Assembly (NCBI GenBank): GCA_038503075.1
Contig: JBCAML010000008.1
Location: forward strand, 496,001-560,000
Origin: Gyromitra esculenta
Lineage: Eukaryota > Ascomycota > Pezizomycetes > Pezizales > Discinaceae
Direction of reading: 5' to 3'
Length of the DNA: 64,000 nucleotides
The position numbers were made by a program, and so were the translations under genes. The notes beneath the pieces are model-generated. The model saw only the letters and a program-made list of their open reading frames with translations. It was not told the DNA's origin and searched no databases. This document shows positions 48,305 to 59,475 of this stretch, piece by piece (the first letter of the stretch is position 1; each line of letters opens with the position of its first letter).

Positions 48305-48720
48305 TCTCACGGATGGCCTCTCGTTAAGCCCTTCAGTATCCCTGAAGGTGAGCAGTGCTACTTAAGCGAGAAACCAATACGTTCGAGGAGTGCGGTATAG
48401 TCTATAGGTCCTACGAAGAGTATACTTCAAGGCGAAGTATCGACGATGTTTCACAGCGACAACGAGGATTCTAAGGTAGAATCGAAGTAGAATTATAACA
48501 GATACAGCAGAAGTGAAACGAGAACGTTGCTTAAGGAAAGAAGAGAAGAAGAGACAGCAATGACCAAAATCCTTCGCTTAAATACCCCGTTTTCCCGTAG
48601 CACAATCAACAACCCGACAACAACCGAAACATAACCGAACTACAATAAGATTATAATAAGAGATCTACAACCCATAACAACCCTCGTACCAAATCCTAAC
48701 CCTGTTCCTAATCCGTGAAA
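48305..48720 (-). repeat. 5' LTR of gypsy B
   Basis: 416 bp, no difference seen from the 3' copy. TATTTAA box at 48584-48578, then AAGCAACGT 52 nt downstream, the predicted transcript start and self-primer. Confidence 0.95.
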
Positions 48721-48725
48721 AACGT
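48721..48725. repeat. target-site duplication of gypsy B (right)
   Basis: aacgt, the second copy of 42555-42559. Confidence 0.92.
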
Positions 48726-48937
48726 CTTCTATCGTACACTCTTTGTATCTTACAATACAAAACTCGGTTATACCTCATAACCTCCCGTTGTCGCCGTCCT
48801 CAAGTCCTCTACACTTGAACACTCCATAGAGCCTGTGGAACCTCGTAAACACTCTCGTTGCTCAGTTTTCCCTTCAAGTAGCACTGCTTATCTCGGGGGA
48901 TACCTGAGAGCTTGAAGATAAACCTCGCCCCTTGAGA
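48726..48937 (+). repeat. 3' LTR of gypsy A, second part
   Basis: 212 bp that complete A's 3' LTR (199 + 212 = 411). One G/A difference from the 5' LTR. Ends ccttgaga directly before the right gtaag. Confidence 0.95.
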
Positions 48938-48942
48938 GTAAG
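48938..48942. repeat. target-site duplication of gypsy A (right)
   Basis: gtaag, the second copy of 36952-36956. Confidence 0.92.
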
Positions 48943-50517
48943 GTGATGAGGTGGCTGGGAGTGTGGCTGGATAGAGAGTTGAATTTTAAGAGTCATGTGG
49001 AGATTAAGGTGAAGAAGAGCGAGAATGTAGTGGCGAAAATGAGAAGATTAGTGAAAGGAGAGGAAGGGTGCGGGGTAGGAAATATGAGGAAAATGTATAT
49101 AGGGTGTGCAAGAAGTGTGATGGATTACGGATCAAGAGTGTGGTGGACGGGGCAAAAAGGACTGGCGGAAAAAATGGACAGAGCGGACGAAAAGGTAATG
49201 CGCAAGTTGGGAGGATATTTGAGAACCACGCCGGGAGGAGCGATTCGAGTCGAAAACAATCTTAAAAGCATAACGAGAAAGAAGCCGACGAAGAAGTTAG
49301 CCGAGAGGGAAATTAAAGAACAAGAGGAAAAAAGAAGGAGGAAAAATGATGAAGAAGAATGGGGAAAGAAGGGGATAAAAAAAGTGGGGAAAAAGGGGGG
49401 GGTAAGGTGTGGACTAGCAAGGATAGGTGAGAATATCCGAAGAAGATGGAAAAAGGTGGAAAAATGTGAGGAAATAGAAAGGAAGGAGAAAAAGTGGGAG
49501 GAAAAGATAAGAGAAGAGTTGGTAATTAGGATCGGGAGTGGAGATAAGGAGGACCTGGAAAAACAAAGGAAAAGGAGGGAAGAGAGAGACGAGGTAGTCA
49601 TGTACACTGATGGATCTAAGAAAGGAGGAAAAGTAGGGGTTGGGGTATGTAGAATTGATAGGTGGGGAGGAGTAATTTGGGAAGGAAGTTATGGAATGGG
49701 AGAAGAGATGGAGATTATGGATGCAGAAATGGTGGGAATAAAAAAGGCGGTAGAACAGGGGATGAAAGAGTGCAGGGAGAAAGGGGTAACGACCTTAGTT
49801 ATCAGAACGGACAGCCAAGAAGCGATGACGAGAGTGAAGAAGAGGGAGGCGGGAGCTGGAGAAATGATGGCAAGAAGGATAAGATGGGAGATTGATGAAG
49901 CCAAAACAAGAGGGATAACTACAACCCTTGAATGGGTAAAAGCGCATGCGAATACGGTCGGAAACGAAAAAGCAGATATACTGGCCAAAGCAGGATGCGG
50001 GAAAACCAAAGATAAAGATTAGTTCATATCAATATCCTACCTAAATTCGAAAGCACGACAAGAAACCAACGAAGAGTGGCAAGAACAATGGAGCACCGAC
50101 CCAAGAAAAGGGAAAAGCTATGACGGTAGCCCAAAAACGCGAAAAGAAACGAAAATCCCGGATGATGAACGAAGTCAAAAAGTCATTATCGGAAGACTCA
50201 GAACAGGACATATCTGGACCAACGCATATCGAGTCAAAATCAAGAAGAGCGAAGACGACCAATGCGAATGCGGCAAAGGAAGCCAAAACGTAAAACATAT
50301 CTTGGAAGAATGTATGTTTACTATTGATTCCAGATATAAAGCTGAAGAAGAGTTGGAGAAAAAGGTAGGAGTTAAAGAACTCCTATATTCTCAAGAGGGG
50401 ATACAGTACGGCGTTAAGATATGGAAGGAGTTTAAAGAAAATAGACGATGTGAGAGAGAGGAGAAAAAAGAGGAAGATAGGGAGCTAGAATGGGGGTATG
50501 GGGACTTGGAAAAGTAA
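48943..50517 (+). pseudogene. LINE ORF2, 3' part: RT thumb, RNase H, C-terminal zinc finger
   Basis: Continues the ORF2 frame from 36956 (VMRWLGVWLDRELNF...). A Lys/Glu-rich linker leads to RNase H: VVMYTDGSKKGG, DAEMVGIKKA, TLVIRTDSQEAM and WVKAHANTVGNEKADILAKAG, with the D-E-D-D/H positions present. TAG at 50020-50022 interrupts the frame. After it the same frame gives a CCHC finger CECGKGSQNVKHILEEC and the real stop TAA 50515-50517. Without A and the stops, ORF2 would be about 1301 codons. Confidence 0.9.
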
Positions 50518-50784
50518 GAAAAGAAATTGGGGTCAAGATAAATATGGAGTGAGAAGAGTCAAATTGTTAGTTCGATGGTTTAATTATTGATATGTTTTAT
50601 GTTTATTTTATTATTATTGTTATTTTTATTTTTATTTTTTATTTTTTATTTTTATTTTTATTTTTATTATTTTTATTTTTATTTTATTTTGTTTGTGTTG
50701 TGTTTGGTTGTTTGGTTAGATAGTGCGATCGCCATAACCCAAGGGTTGGATGCGTAAATGAATTCTACTACTACTACTACTACT
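50518..50784 (+). other. LINE 3' UTR and tail
   Basis: T/A-rich low-complexity sequence (tttta repeats, 50590-50700) followed by a (TAC)n tail at about 50765-50784. The tail abuts the target duplication. Confidence 0.85.
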
Positions 50785-50798
50785 ACTGTTTAGCTCCG
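50785..50798. repeat. LINE target-site duplication, right copy
   Basis: actgtttagctccg, an exact match to 31005-31018. The first three bases could also count as tail repeat. Confidence 0.9.
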
Positions 50799-51318
50799 TG
50801 CCAGATTACCTTTTGCCAGCCAGTGAGTGTAGCATGGTAAAGTACATGTATGTAATATTACTGAGTGTATTCCCACTTGTCAGCCAACCTTACCCCGCTA
50901 CAATTCTGGTGATAAATTCCGTGCTTGAGGGTGGATGGAGGGCTAAAAATTTTCAAATTCCGATTGGTGTTCACGTACCACAGTCTACAGGGCCTTGTAA
51001 TAATCCTTTGGCGTACATAGTAATTAAATATCCCAACTGTAAGAGAATATAGTCAATGCTTCAAGTACCAGATGGGATAGAGTAATTATTACTATCTTTA
51101 ATGTTTCTGCAGCGTAACTAAAACAGATGAGGAAAACATGCAGCCCACGAATTGGGGGGGGTCTAACTATCCCATGTAAAACCAACAAGACTCCCCTAAC
51201 AGCATCTTAACAACCCCCAAACCCCTTCAATCAAGGGGACAAAACTCCTACCTGAGGATAGGAAGGGACGATCGCGGGAGGCAAATGCCTAGAGCAAAAT
51301 AAAATAAAAAATAAATGA
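50799..51318. other. intergenic flank of the LINE
   Basis: Host DNA that was continuous with 31004 before the LINE arrived. No gene seen. Holds a TACATGTA at 50843. Confidence 0.5.
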
Positions 51319-51418
51319 TGATAGGAGTGGGACTTGAACCCACGCTCGTTTCCGAACCAGGAATTGATGTTAAAGTAAGACCTTAACCTGGCGCCATAAC
51401 CAACTCGGCCATCCTACC
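51319..51418 (-). tRNA. tRNA-Leu(AAG) with intron
   Basis: The cloverleaf folds by hand: acceptor GGTAGGA (51418-51412) pairs with TCCTATC with one G-U; A-box TGGCCGAGTTGG; anticodon stem CCAGG (51391-51387) / CCTGG (51361-51357); anticodon AAG at 51384-51382; a long variable arm as in class II tRNAs; a perfect T-arm GTGGG-TTCAAGT-CCCAC. An 18-nt intron (51380-51363) follows the base after the anticodon, the usual nuclear tRNA intron position. Discriminator base is A, as in tRNA-Leu. Confidence 0.93.
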
Positions 51419-52056
51419 ATACAAATAAATGCTCTGAACACTTTGATATCCGGGAATTATTTTACGGCGCTAAGAAGGTGTTTGGGCATAACGGGGTTTC
51501 GAGACTAAGCATCTTTGGGTGGGCCGCATTTCTTGGGTTTTATATTCACCGCCAATATCTATACTGTCCAGAGTACTCGAAATTCCTATCTTCACGAGGA
51601 CTGTAAACATGGAGCTATCCTCACGCGTATAACCTTACATATAGGTATCTAAACATACTAACGGCCTGACATTCTACTATCTGAGAGGCATCCGAAAAAG
51701 GCGTAGAACAGCGTCACCGGCGATTACAATTACGTTTTCCATAACCGCGACAAATCGAACCAACGTAGTATTAAACGGCGATTGTACCGATGTTCTTTGG
51801 ATCCAGACACTGGGGCGGGGAATTACTCCCTTGCTATAATTCCAGTAATTCGCCAGCCTCGACAAAAGAGACGAGTGACTACCCATGAATCTACCATAAC
51901 GTAACAGCGCAACATCAACATCACTCGAACCAACACCGAACTAACCATTGAAGAGCAAAAAAAGAAAAAAAAAGCAACAGTATATTTATTTTTATTTCCG
52001 TACCCTACCACATACAGCACCCACCCACCCACAAACACAGGTATATATCAACCTTC
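51419..52056. other. intergenic, no gene seen
   Basis: Between the tRNA and the 3' end of GRS1. Short frames only. Confidence 0.5.
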
Positions 52057-54502
52057 CTACTCAGCATCCAACTCCTGTCCCTTAAACTCTCCAAACGCCT
52101 CCAACGCCTCCTCCCACGTCCCACCCCCCTCTAAAATCCCCCTCACGACGCCAATAACCTCTTCCTGCGAGCCTCTAATCTGCTTCATACCATCGCGCTC
52201 CCTCAGCGTGACGGTGCCGTCTGCGACCGTCTGGAAATCCACCGTGATACCGAACGGGGTGCCGAGTTCGTCGTTCCTGGAATAGCGTTTCCCGATGGTG
52301 GCCGAAGAGTCATCGACACGGTTTGAGATACCTGCTTTACGGATTTTGCGGGAGAGAGTAGTGACGATGGGGTCGAATTGGGAGTTGGAGGAGAGGGGGA
52401 CGATTAGGATTTTGGTAGGCGCGATGCGCGGGGGGAAGGAGAGGACGCCGCGGGATTCGGAGTCGGGACGGGTCCAGTAGATGTGTTCGATTAGGGAGTA
52501 GAAGATGCGGCCGATACCGAAGGAGGGCTCGATTACGTTCGGGGTGTATTCCCTCACTAGAGTAGCGAATTAGTTTTCTACTGCTGCTGCTGCTGCTGCT
52601 GCTGTGTGGGAAGGGGTGGATGTAGTACCGTTTTGGCTTTTTTGTCTCTTCTCAATAACGACCTTTTCTAGCTCAACCTCGCCCAACCCTTCAACCTTAA
52701 TCAGGACCTTCCCACCTGCTTTAGCCACCGCCGCCAACTCCTCCCTCTCACTCTGCGAAAGCTTCGTAATTGCCTCCTCAACCTTCTTCGCATCCTTCTT
52801 GAACTTTGGTCCAAGCCACTTCTTATCCACATCCACATCCCATTCCTCCCACGCTCTCGGCACCTCCAAGTTCTCCCTGACGAGCAGCGGCTGTCCGGTC
52901 TTCTGCATATGGACCGTAAGATCATACGCGCTGCGGTCTGCACACCCTACACACTCGATCCAACCGTAACTAGTCAATAGTTCCGCATCCCAACAGTCAG
53001 CGGCGTAATGCGCCATCTCATTCGGCATATGTTGCCTAAACCTGACTTTATCCTGGTCGATACCAAGTTCCTTCAAGAATAAATGGATGCGTGCTAAAAA
53101 GTAGCCAAGGGTTTCGTTATCGACCATTCCCTCTGCGACGGCTTCACCGATGGTCTTTTTGACGGTGGTGGTCTTTCCTTGCTGCTGGATCTCGCGCGGA
53201 AGGAAGCTGAGGGAGACTTCTTTGGCGACTTCTTGGAAGCGTGGGTGGCTCTTTTCGGCAGGGTCGACAAAGTGTTCAATTTCGGCCATGAGGAACTCGC
53301 GGACACGGAGGAGACCGGAGCGCGGGGAGATCTCGTTACGGAAGGATTTGCCAATGGAGGCGGAGGCGAAGGGCATGCGGAGGTTGTTGAATTCGAGGAG
53401 CTTGGAGAAGGTGAGGAATTGACCTTGTGCGGTTTCGGGGCGGAGGTACCCAGGCAGGTTGCTGCTGGGGCCGATTGAGGTCTGAAACATCAGATTGAAG
53501 GCCACTGGAGGTTCTAGAGCTCCGCCGGTGGCGGGGTTGGTGATGTTGTGTTTGACGATGAGTTCGCCGAGTTCTGCGCCATCGTAGTTGTCAATCTGTT
53601 TGCTATATCGTTAGCTGTGAGAATTGATTGGGGCGAGGGAGTTTGAGTTTTAAAACAGGGCAGATAATCATTGAAGTAGCAAACAGCAGAACCCTGCACA
53701 GATGCCAATGATAACCACGAGAGAGTAGCCGGATATCAACAACTCCGGGCGGCAGAGGAGATACAACAAACTGGAAAAACAATTGCGAAGAAAAATACAA
53801 ACTCACCCTAGCAAGGGTCTCCTCATACTCCTTCCTCACCGCCTCATCCAGCTTCACAACTTTAATATCCTTAACCTTCTTCTTCCTCTTCTTCTTGTCC
53901 TCATCCTCCACCTCCACGACCTTCTCGCCCCTCGCCTCCTTATCCCCTTTTAATCTCGCCTCCAAGACCTCCTCAACTAAATGGTCCGCCCTAAAGATCT
54001 CCCCGCTCTTGGGATCCTTACACATCCAGTCCGCAAACTTATCAACATGGCCCGAAGTCTTCAAGACGTCGTGTGGCGTCAGCATGGTGCAATCAACCTC
54101 CAACATATCCTCCTCGAGCACAAAGTGTTTCCGCCAGGTATCAACGATCGCAGCCTGCAGTGCACAGCCAGGAGGGCCATAGTCGTAAAGACCCGAGACA
54201 CCACCATAGATTTCGAAAGACGGGGTGTAGAAGAGACGGCGACGGAGTAAGGTGTCAAGGGTGCCACGGTCAAGTGGGGCGCCGGTTTTAGTGGTGGCCA
54301 TGACGGACGGATTTCTGAGGGCTTTCAGGAACGCCTTGTTTGGTTTGCGGTCTCTGGCAGGAGGGCTCTCTGGGGGAGAGGAACAGAAACTGCGCGCTGT
54401 GAAGGGGGGTGCAAGGCGGGGTGGGGGAGAGCGTGTGGGGGCAGACAGACGGAGAGAGGTGCAGACGGAGCGCTGCAGGGAGAAAAAGCGGGGGAGGGGC
54501 AT
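52057..54502 (-). CDS. GRS1: glycyl-tRNA synthetase (mitochondrial and cytosolic)
   Basis: Class II synthetase charging tRNA-Gly. Three exons: complement of 53807-54502, 52629-53595, 52057-52556, 2163 nt, 720 aa. The first ATG (54502) gives an Arg/Ser-rich leader typical of mitochondrial import ([18 protein letters not shown]). An internal ATG at 54301 starts [12 protein letters not shown], the expected cytosolic N-terminus. Core motifs include [53 protein letters not shown] and [11 protein letters not shown], followed by the anticodon-binding domain ([15 protein letters not shown]). Intron 1 is gtgagt...aacag (53806-53596). Intron 2 (52628-52557, gtacta...ctctag) contains a (CAG)8 run and an in-frame stop. 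Skipping it joins QKSQN to [14 protein letters not shown] as the family requires. Confidence 0.93.
52581..52604. repeat. (CTG)8 trinucleotide repeat in GRS1 intron 2
   Basis: Eight CTG units on +, CAG in the GRS1 transcript, inside the proposed 72-nt intron upstream of the branch region aactaat. Confidence 0.85.
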
Positions 54503-55490
54503 CACAATCTGTTGGTTGACTCGGAAACGAAGAGCCGCTCGCCTAAAAGTTATTCCAGGCCCTGCCAGTCTCGCGGATCCCTGCCGGCTTTGCTTCTCAT
54601 TGCCGCAGCCAGTCCATCGAGATGGTGTCCTTCTGGTGTTTCTAGGTTCTCGAGCCGGTTTCCATAATCCCCGTCCATCCACTGTCCCACCATTACTCCG
54701 AGCCCCGAGAACCCTGTCAGCCATCTATCCGACACCGCGATAGCAATGCACATTCACAGGCAATCACTCGAGTCAATATATTAATTCACCCCCTGCGAAA
54801 AACCCCCCTGCTCTCGCTGATTACCCATCATTCACACATCCTTCAATCCAGAAAAGTTAAAACATAGATATAAAAAACCATTACTCATCATAAAGAAGAC
54901 CATCACGAAACAAATCATTCGCTTTTCTCCCCCCTACTTCCCATTTCTCTCCTCTCCGGGAAACCTGAATAGCAAATAGAAATGCAAAAAAAAAAGGCAG
55001 AAAACAAGACCCTAATAAACAGTAGCTCCTACTCCTAGAACTCGCGGCGCCAACATAAACATCCGCCTATTCCAACCCAAGACCAACTTTCTCTGTCAAA
55101 AGAAAAGAAAGAGATAGAGAAAGAAGGGAAAAAGAACAAGAAAAAAAATTGCTCCTTTTATTTCATCCCCATCATTCGTTCATTCATCAATTGCCCTTAA
55201 CACTCATCCTAACATGGCAATTCGTACTGCTCATGCCAAAACAAAAATTTTAAGAAACACAATGGCGTAAATTTTGAAAAAGAAGCTAAAAGTGAAATGA
55301 TCATAACGCATTCGCTCCAAAAAAAGATAAAAATTCAACAAAACAAAACCAACTCGCCAAACCACCCAAGCCCGCCAAATATCCTACAGGATATACCGAG
55401 AAAAAAGATAAAACTAAAAACTACAATCCGAATAAAACCCCATTACACAAAATAAACCGTAAAAAAAATAGCTTGAAATTAAACATCCAA
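54503..55490. other. intergenic, no gene seen
   Basis: Holds the GRS1 promoter and the RhoGAP 3' UTR. A-rich on the + strand near 54950-55450. Confidence 0.5.
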
Positions 55491-58400
55491 CTACAACGCT
55501 GTTCCAGGTGGTGACATTGGTCCGTCGGGTGATCCATCAAGTGGGATAGATTCGCCCGGTCGGATGGCCTGTGGTCGTCGCCGGCCCTGTCCTCGACCTT
55601 CGGGTTCGATCGACTCCCCAGGAATGGGTACATACAGCGGGAGATCACTGGCAGTAATAGGCACCTCCTGCTTAGAAGATTGTTGACTTCCCCGCCTAAG
55701 TAATTGTTGGCCCTCCTGCATCTGTGCTTGCCGAGACCCTGATATATGTGGCTGATGGGCCTCCAATATCTGTGGTTCCTGGGGCTCTAGCTTATTTAGC
55801 TGCTGGGTCTCGGACTTGTTTAGCTGCTGGGTCTCGGACTTGTTTAGCTGCTGGGTCTCGGACCCGTTTGGTTGCTGGGTCTCGGACTTGTTTGGCTGCT
55901 GGGTCTCGGGCCTATTCGGCTGTTGACCCTCATGTCCATTCGGCTGCTGACCTTCGGGCCTGTTTGACCGTTGACTCTCATGCCTGCTCGGCTGCTGACT
56001 CTCATGCCTCTGCGGCTGAGGTTCTAACCTAGCAGGCAGTGGAGACTCAGATCTATTTGGCTGTTGGCTCTGAGGGGTCCTAGGGCTCTGCGAGTGCTGG
56101 TTCTCCGACGTAGGGGATAGTTGAGACTCTGCCTTGGGTAAATGTTGTGTTTCCAATCTATTTGTCGAACGGTCCTCTAGCCTCTGCGTTGACTGTTGAC
56201 TCTTAGGGCTCTGCGGTTGCTGGGTCTCCAACATATGAGGTAATTGAGACTCTGCCTTTTGCAAGTTTTGAGTTTCTAGTCTACCTGTTGGCCAACTCTC
56301 CGACCTCGGTGACTGCTGACTCTTAGGGCTCTGCGGTAATTGAGATTCTGCCTTATGCAAATTTTGAGTTTCCAATCTATCTGTTGGCCAACTCTCCGAC
56401 CTCGGTGACTGCTGACTCGCGGGCGCAGGGGGGGGCTGAGATCCTAGCTTATGTGGTTGTCGAGTTTCGAGGATATGGAGTTGCTGGGCCTCCTGTCTCT
56501 GTGGTTGTTGAATATCCTGCCTTTGGTTCGCCAACGTACGCGGTAGTTGACTGTCCCGCTGAGGTGTTTGGTGATTATCTGCCCCACGTTGTTTCTGACT
56601 CTCCGCCCTACGTGGGGGTTGACCCGTTTGTCTATGTTGATAAATCCCACCTTGCCTTTGAGGCCCCTGGCTTTCTGGTCTGTACTGTTGACGAGCTTCC
56701 TCCTGCCTGCGCGGTTGCTGGACGCCCCCACGTGAAAGCTGACTGTCCCGCTGAGGTGACTGATGGCTTTCCCGTCTAGGTGACTGCTGAGCCTCCCGTT
56801 CAAGTGCCTGCTCTTTCTCCTCAGAGCTTCTCAGTGAGCTCTGTGAGTGCGCTGGATAATCGCGATGAACTTGTCGGTCCCTCCAGAAAGAATTGGTTTC
56901 ACGCTCCTTGGGAAGTTCCATGGGATGCTCATGAACTGGTGTTGTGGGAAGCATTCCAGCTAAAGGCGTCGGAGGCTGTACTCGCGGTGAACCTGGCACT
57001 GGCGGCGAGCCTGGAAATGCCACCGGCATAGGCAATTTTGGTAGGCGATTAGACTGAACATGCATATCATCCTTTCTTGAAAACGACCGCTCGTGTCCCT
57101 TCTGCTGCCTTGCATGCTCATTTGCATGCTTTTCCACCTCGCTTTGATGCTGATGGGCTTTATGTTCGTTGACTTTCTTGGAGAGCCATCCAAAGGCGCT
57201 TCGTTTTTCCTCGTTGTCGCTCATACCAGATGTTTCGCCACTGACGCTGCGTGTTCGGTGTGGTGGGCTCTGAGATACTTTCCTTATTCTCTCAGCGAGG
57301 CTTCCAGTCGAGACGTGGCCGTTAGTAAAAGTTGGGCTGGTGGGCGGGTTTTCAAATCCTCGTCCCGAAATTCGCCATCTCGATCGTTTCTTTTTCTCCG
57401 GAGAGCTTGAAGGATTAGTTGTGTCAGAGTACTCATGAGAACTACTCTGGCTGGTGACACTAGAGGTTGCCGAGGGAGTCGGCGACATGGCCGGCATCAG
57501 AGTTGCCGATGAGGCTGCCGAGCTGAGACTGGTTCCCTGCTGAGAAACACCAAAATATTGCAGCATGGATGTTGTTGAAGCCACGGGAGGTGATTGTGGA
57601 GCCGCCTCAAGTGATGTTCCCCCAGCTGAATGTGGAGGAGGAGGGGGTCCAGCTGATTGGGCTGAGCCGGTCGATTGAGCTGAGTGCGAAGTTGGGGGAG
57701 GTCCAATTGAATGGATAGATTGGATAGATTGAACAGAATGCGAAGTTAGGGGAGGCCCGTATCCATTATGGACGGGGGAGGAGGTAGTATTACCGCCTTC
57801 TGGTAGTGTAACTGTCGAAGACTCGGCCGAGTGATTGGGAGTAATCCGCTTTTTTCTTAACTTATTTCCCGGCCTCTGAAGCCGCTCATGGGAGTCTGGT
57901 GACAAACTGGAAAAGATATTCGCGAAATTATGTTCCCTGACCGGAGTGGTCACGGTTCGAGGTTGAGTTTGCTGAGTTTCTTGATGCTTCTCCTGTGATT
58001 GGGGCCCAGTTCTTGGAGGTGTGCTCAACCGTGGCTGAGCCGGTCTCATAAAAAGTCCGGGATTCTCGGACTTGCCAGTTAAATGGGTGGTATTTTCACG
58101 CATCTGTCCCCCAATGGAAGGCAATCTTACGACTGAATTCTTCTCTCCAGCTAAGTTAGCCCGTGTTGAACCGGGTGTTGGGGTACGGTCGCCTCTGAAT
58201 GTTACTGGTGACACAGGTGACCGTTTCGAAGGAAGAGTATTACTCCTGCCCAATCCACCAGCACTGGGAATTACCGGACTACCAGCGGTAGACTTCCGGG
58301 ATGTTACAGAAACATTCCTTCGCAGGTTTCCATTCTTCCTAACATCATCCGCTCCAGCGCTAGAAGTCGACGGAGACCTACTGACCAAAGTCTTCGAGCG

Positions 58401-59475
58401 CCGTGGTGATGCGGGAACTGCAGACGTTGCTGGAATGCTCAAGTTATCTATAACCTCATTATCCGTGTTTCCTCGCATTCCCAATAGGAAATGGTCCTGA
58501 TTGGTGATAAGAAACACCAATACGTCTTGAGACAACTTGTAGTCACCGGGTGACATATCGTGCTCAGGATGATTTATCAATCCAGGTTGAAAGATGGCAG
58601 CTAGATTGCTCGCGTTCATAAGATTCTGCTCCGATTTCGAGGCGAAAACAGCCAACAGATCCAATATGTACAGAAGCAGTTGTCTGTTCAACGCCGGAAG
58701 CCTCCCGATGAGGTCTTGGTAGGATTGGATAGCTGCATGAGCATCGAAATGTTCTGGCGCACATTGCAGCGGCTCGCGGAACAGAGGGTAGAAGTCGAGA
58801 GGGATAATCGGCTCTGGTAGCTGATTGAGATACCGCCGGAAGATGTTTGCTGCATCGTGAACCGTGTAACCAGTCCAGTCTAGACCCTTACCATACTTAT
58901 CTGGTGAATCAAAGATCGTTTGTAGGTCTTTTATCCGCTTCGCGGAGCCGCTTAGTCGAAAGATACCCTCAACGTTTGTAGCTATCGGCGCACACGACTG
59001 AATTAGAACCTCGACTCAAGAAGTTACACAATAGGACCTTAAATCTGGTGGAACAAACCTTTCTCCTTCAAGAAGATACCACACTTTGCAACCACAATTG
59101 GGACATAGCCATAAATAAACTGCTCTCCATTGGCGTCCGTTAACGAGATCGCAACATTGGCGTATTTGATGCTCTTGCTCAACGGTACACCAAATATACC
59201 TGGCGGATGGTCTGTGGTAGAAGTGAGCTACAGGGTCCCCCAGGACAGGGCAGAGCTTGCAAATGAAGTCTCTGTAGGGTAAATAAATAGATAGGCAGGG
59301 AACGGAATTTGTTATGGGGGAGAGGTCATAGCACAGTACCCTTATCCCCACCTTCCTTCGGAGCAGGCTTTTTCTTAAATTTTTCCCACCAGGTCGCCAG
59401 AGATACCTTCGCTGTCGGAGGTGATCCGTATGGAGGCCCCGCCGAAGCTGGGGGGGGGTCATCGATTGTGATCAT
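55491..59475 (-). CDS. RhoGAP protein, Sac7-like, with long Gln-rich tail
   Basis: Three exons: complement of 59340-59475, 59059-59199, 55491-58981, 3768 nt, 1255 aa. The start is MITIDDPPPAS. The RhoGAP domain spans about residues 45-270: GIFGVPLSKSIKYANVAI, YGYVPIVVAKCGIFLKEK, then the arginine-finger loop EGIFRLSGSAKRIK, LPALNRQLLLYILDLLAVF, NLMNASNLAAIFQPGLI. The order and the Ser-Ala-Lys-Arg loop match fungal Sac7/Bag7-type GAPs for Rho1. The remaining ~980 residues are Ser/Pro-rich, then Gln/Ser/Glu-rich, with imperfect repeats (SESWPT-RLETQN..., SETQQ-NKSETQQ). Introns are gtactg...gccag and gtttgt...gatag; the second is less canonical at the donor but restores EKATNVEGIFRLSG. Confidence 0.92.
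55700..56480 (-). repeat. coding tandem repeats in the RhoGAP tail
   Basis: Two unit types are visible: short 8-codon units around SETQQPNK / SETQQLNK (about 55795-55920), and ~40-codon units containing SESWPTxRLETQNLxKAESQLP (about 56100-56410). Both are imperfect. Confidence 0.7.

Larger units (their letters stand above)
42560..48720 (-). mobile_element. Ty3/gypsy chromovirus B
   Basis: 6161 bp, read on the minus strand: 5' LTR 48305-48720, leader, gag, pol, 3' LTR 42560-42975. The two 416-bp LTRs show no difference by eye, so insertion is recent. Proteins resemble A's but are clearly diverged. Nonsense codons in gag (47086, 47893) and pol (45059) and a frame change near the gag start make this copy defective. 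Confidence 0.95.
36957..48937 (+). mobile_element. Ty3/gypsy chromovirus A, interrupted by B
   Basis: 5' LTR 36957-37367, gag, pol with chromodomain, and a 3' LTR split by B (42361-42559 and 48726-48937). Both LTRs are 411 bp. They differ at two sites (gtcatcGaacg/A and cgtaGacac/A). The element is about 5.8 kb without B. It carries a gag frameshift near 38420-38445 and a pol TAA at 41851, so it is no longer autonomous. Confidence 0.95.
31019..50784 (+). mobile_element. Tad-like non-LTR retrotransposon (LINE), interrupted by gypsy A and B
   Basis: The 14-bp duplication marks both ends. With A and its extra target copy removed, the element is about 7.78 kb: 5' UTR 31019-32532, ORF1 32533-34626, ORF2 34626-36956 joined to 48943-50517, an AT-rich 3' UTR, and a (TAC)n tail at 50765-50784. 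The order zinc-knuckle ORF1, endonuclease, RT, RNase H and C-terminal CCHC finger is that of the Tad clade. ORF2 carries two in-frame TAG codons (36777 and 50020), so this copy is dead. Confidence 0.92.

Noticed and set aside
36957..48937. RIP as the cause of all element lesions
   Set aside because: LTR and nonsense differences are transitions, but the contexts I could check (CpG, CpT, CpC) are not CpA, and B's LTRs look untouched.
52570..52572. In-frame TAA suggesting GRS1 is a pseudogene
   Set aside because: A well-formed 72-nt GT-AG intron with a branch region removes it and restores family sequence and frame.
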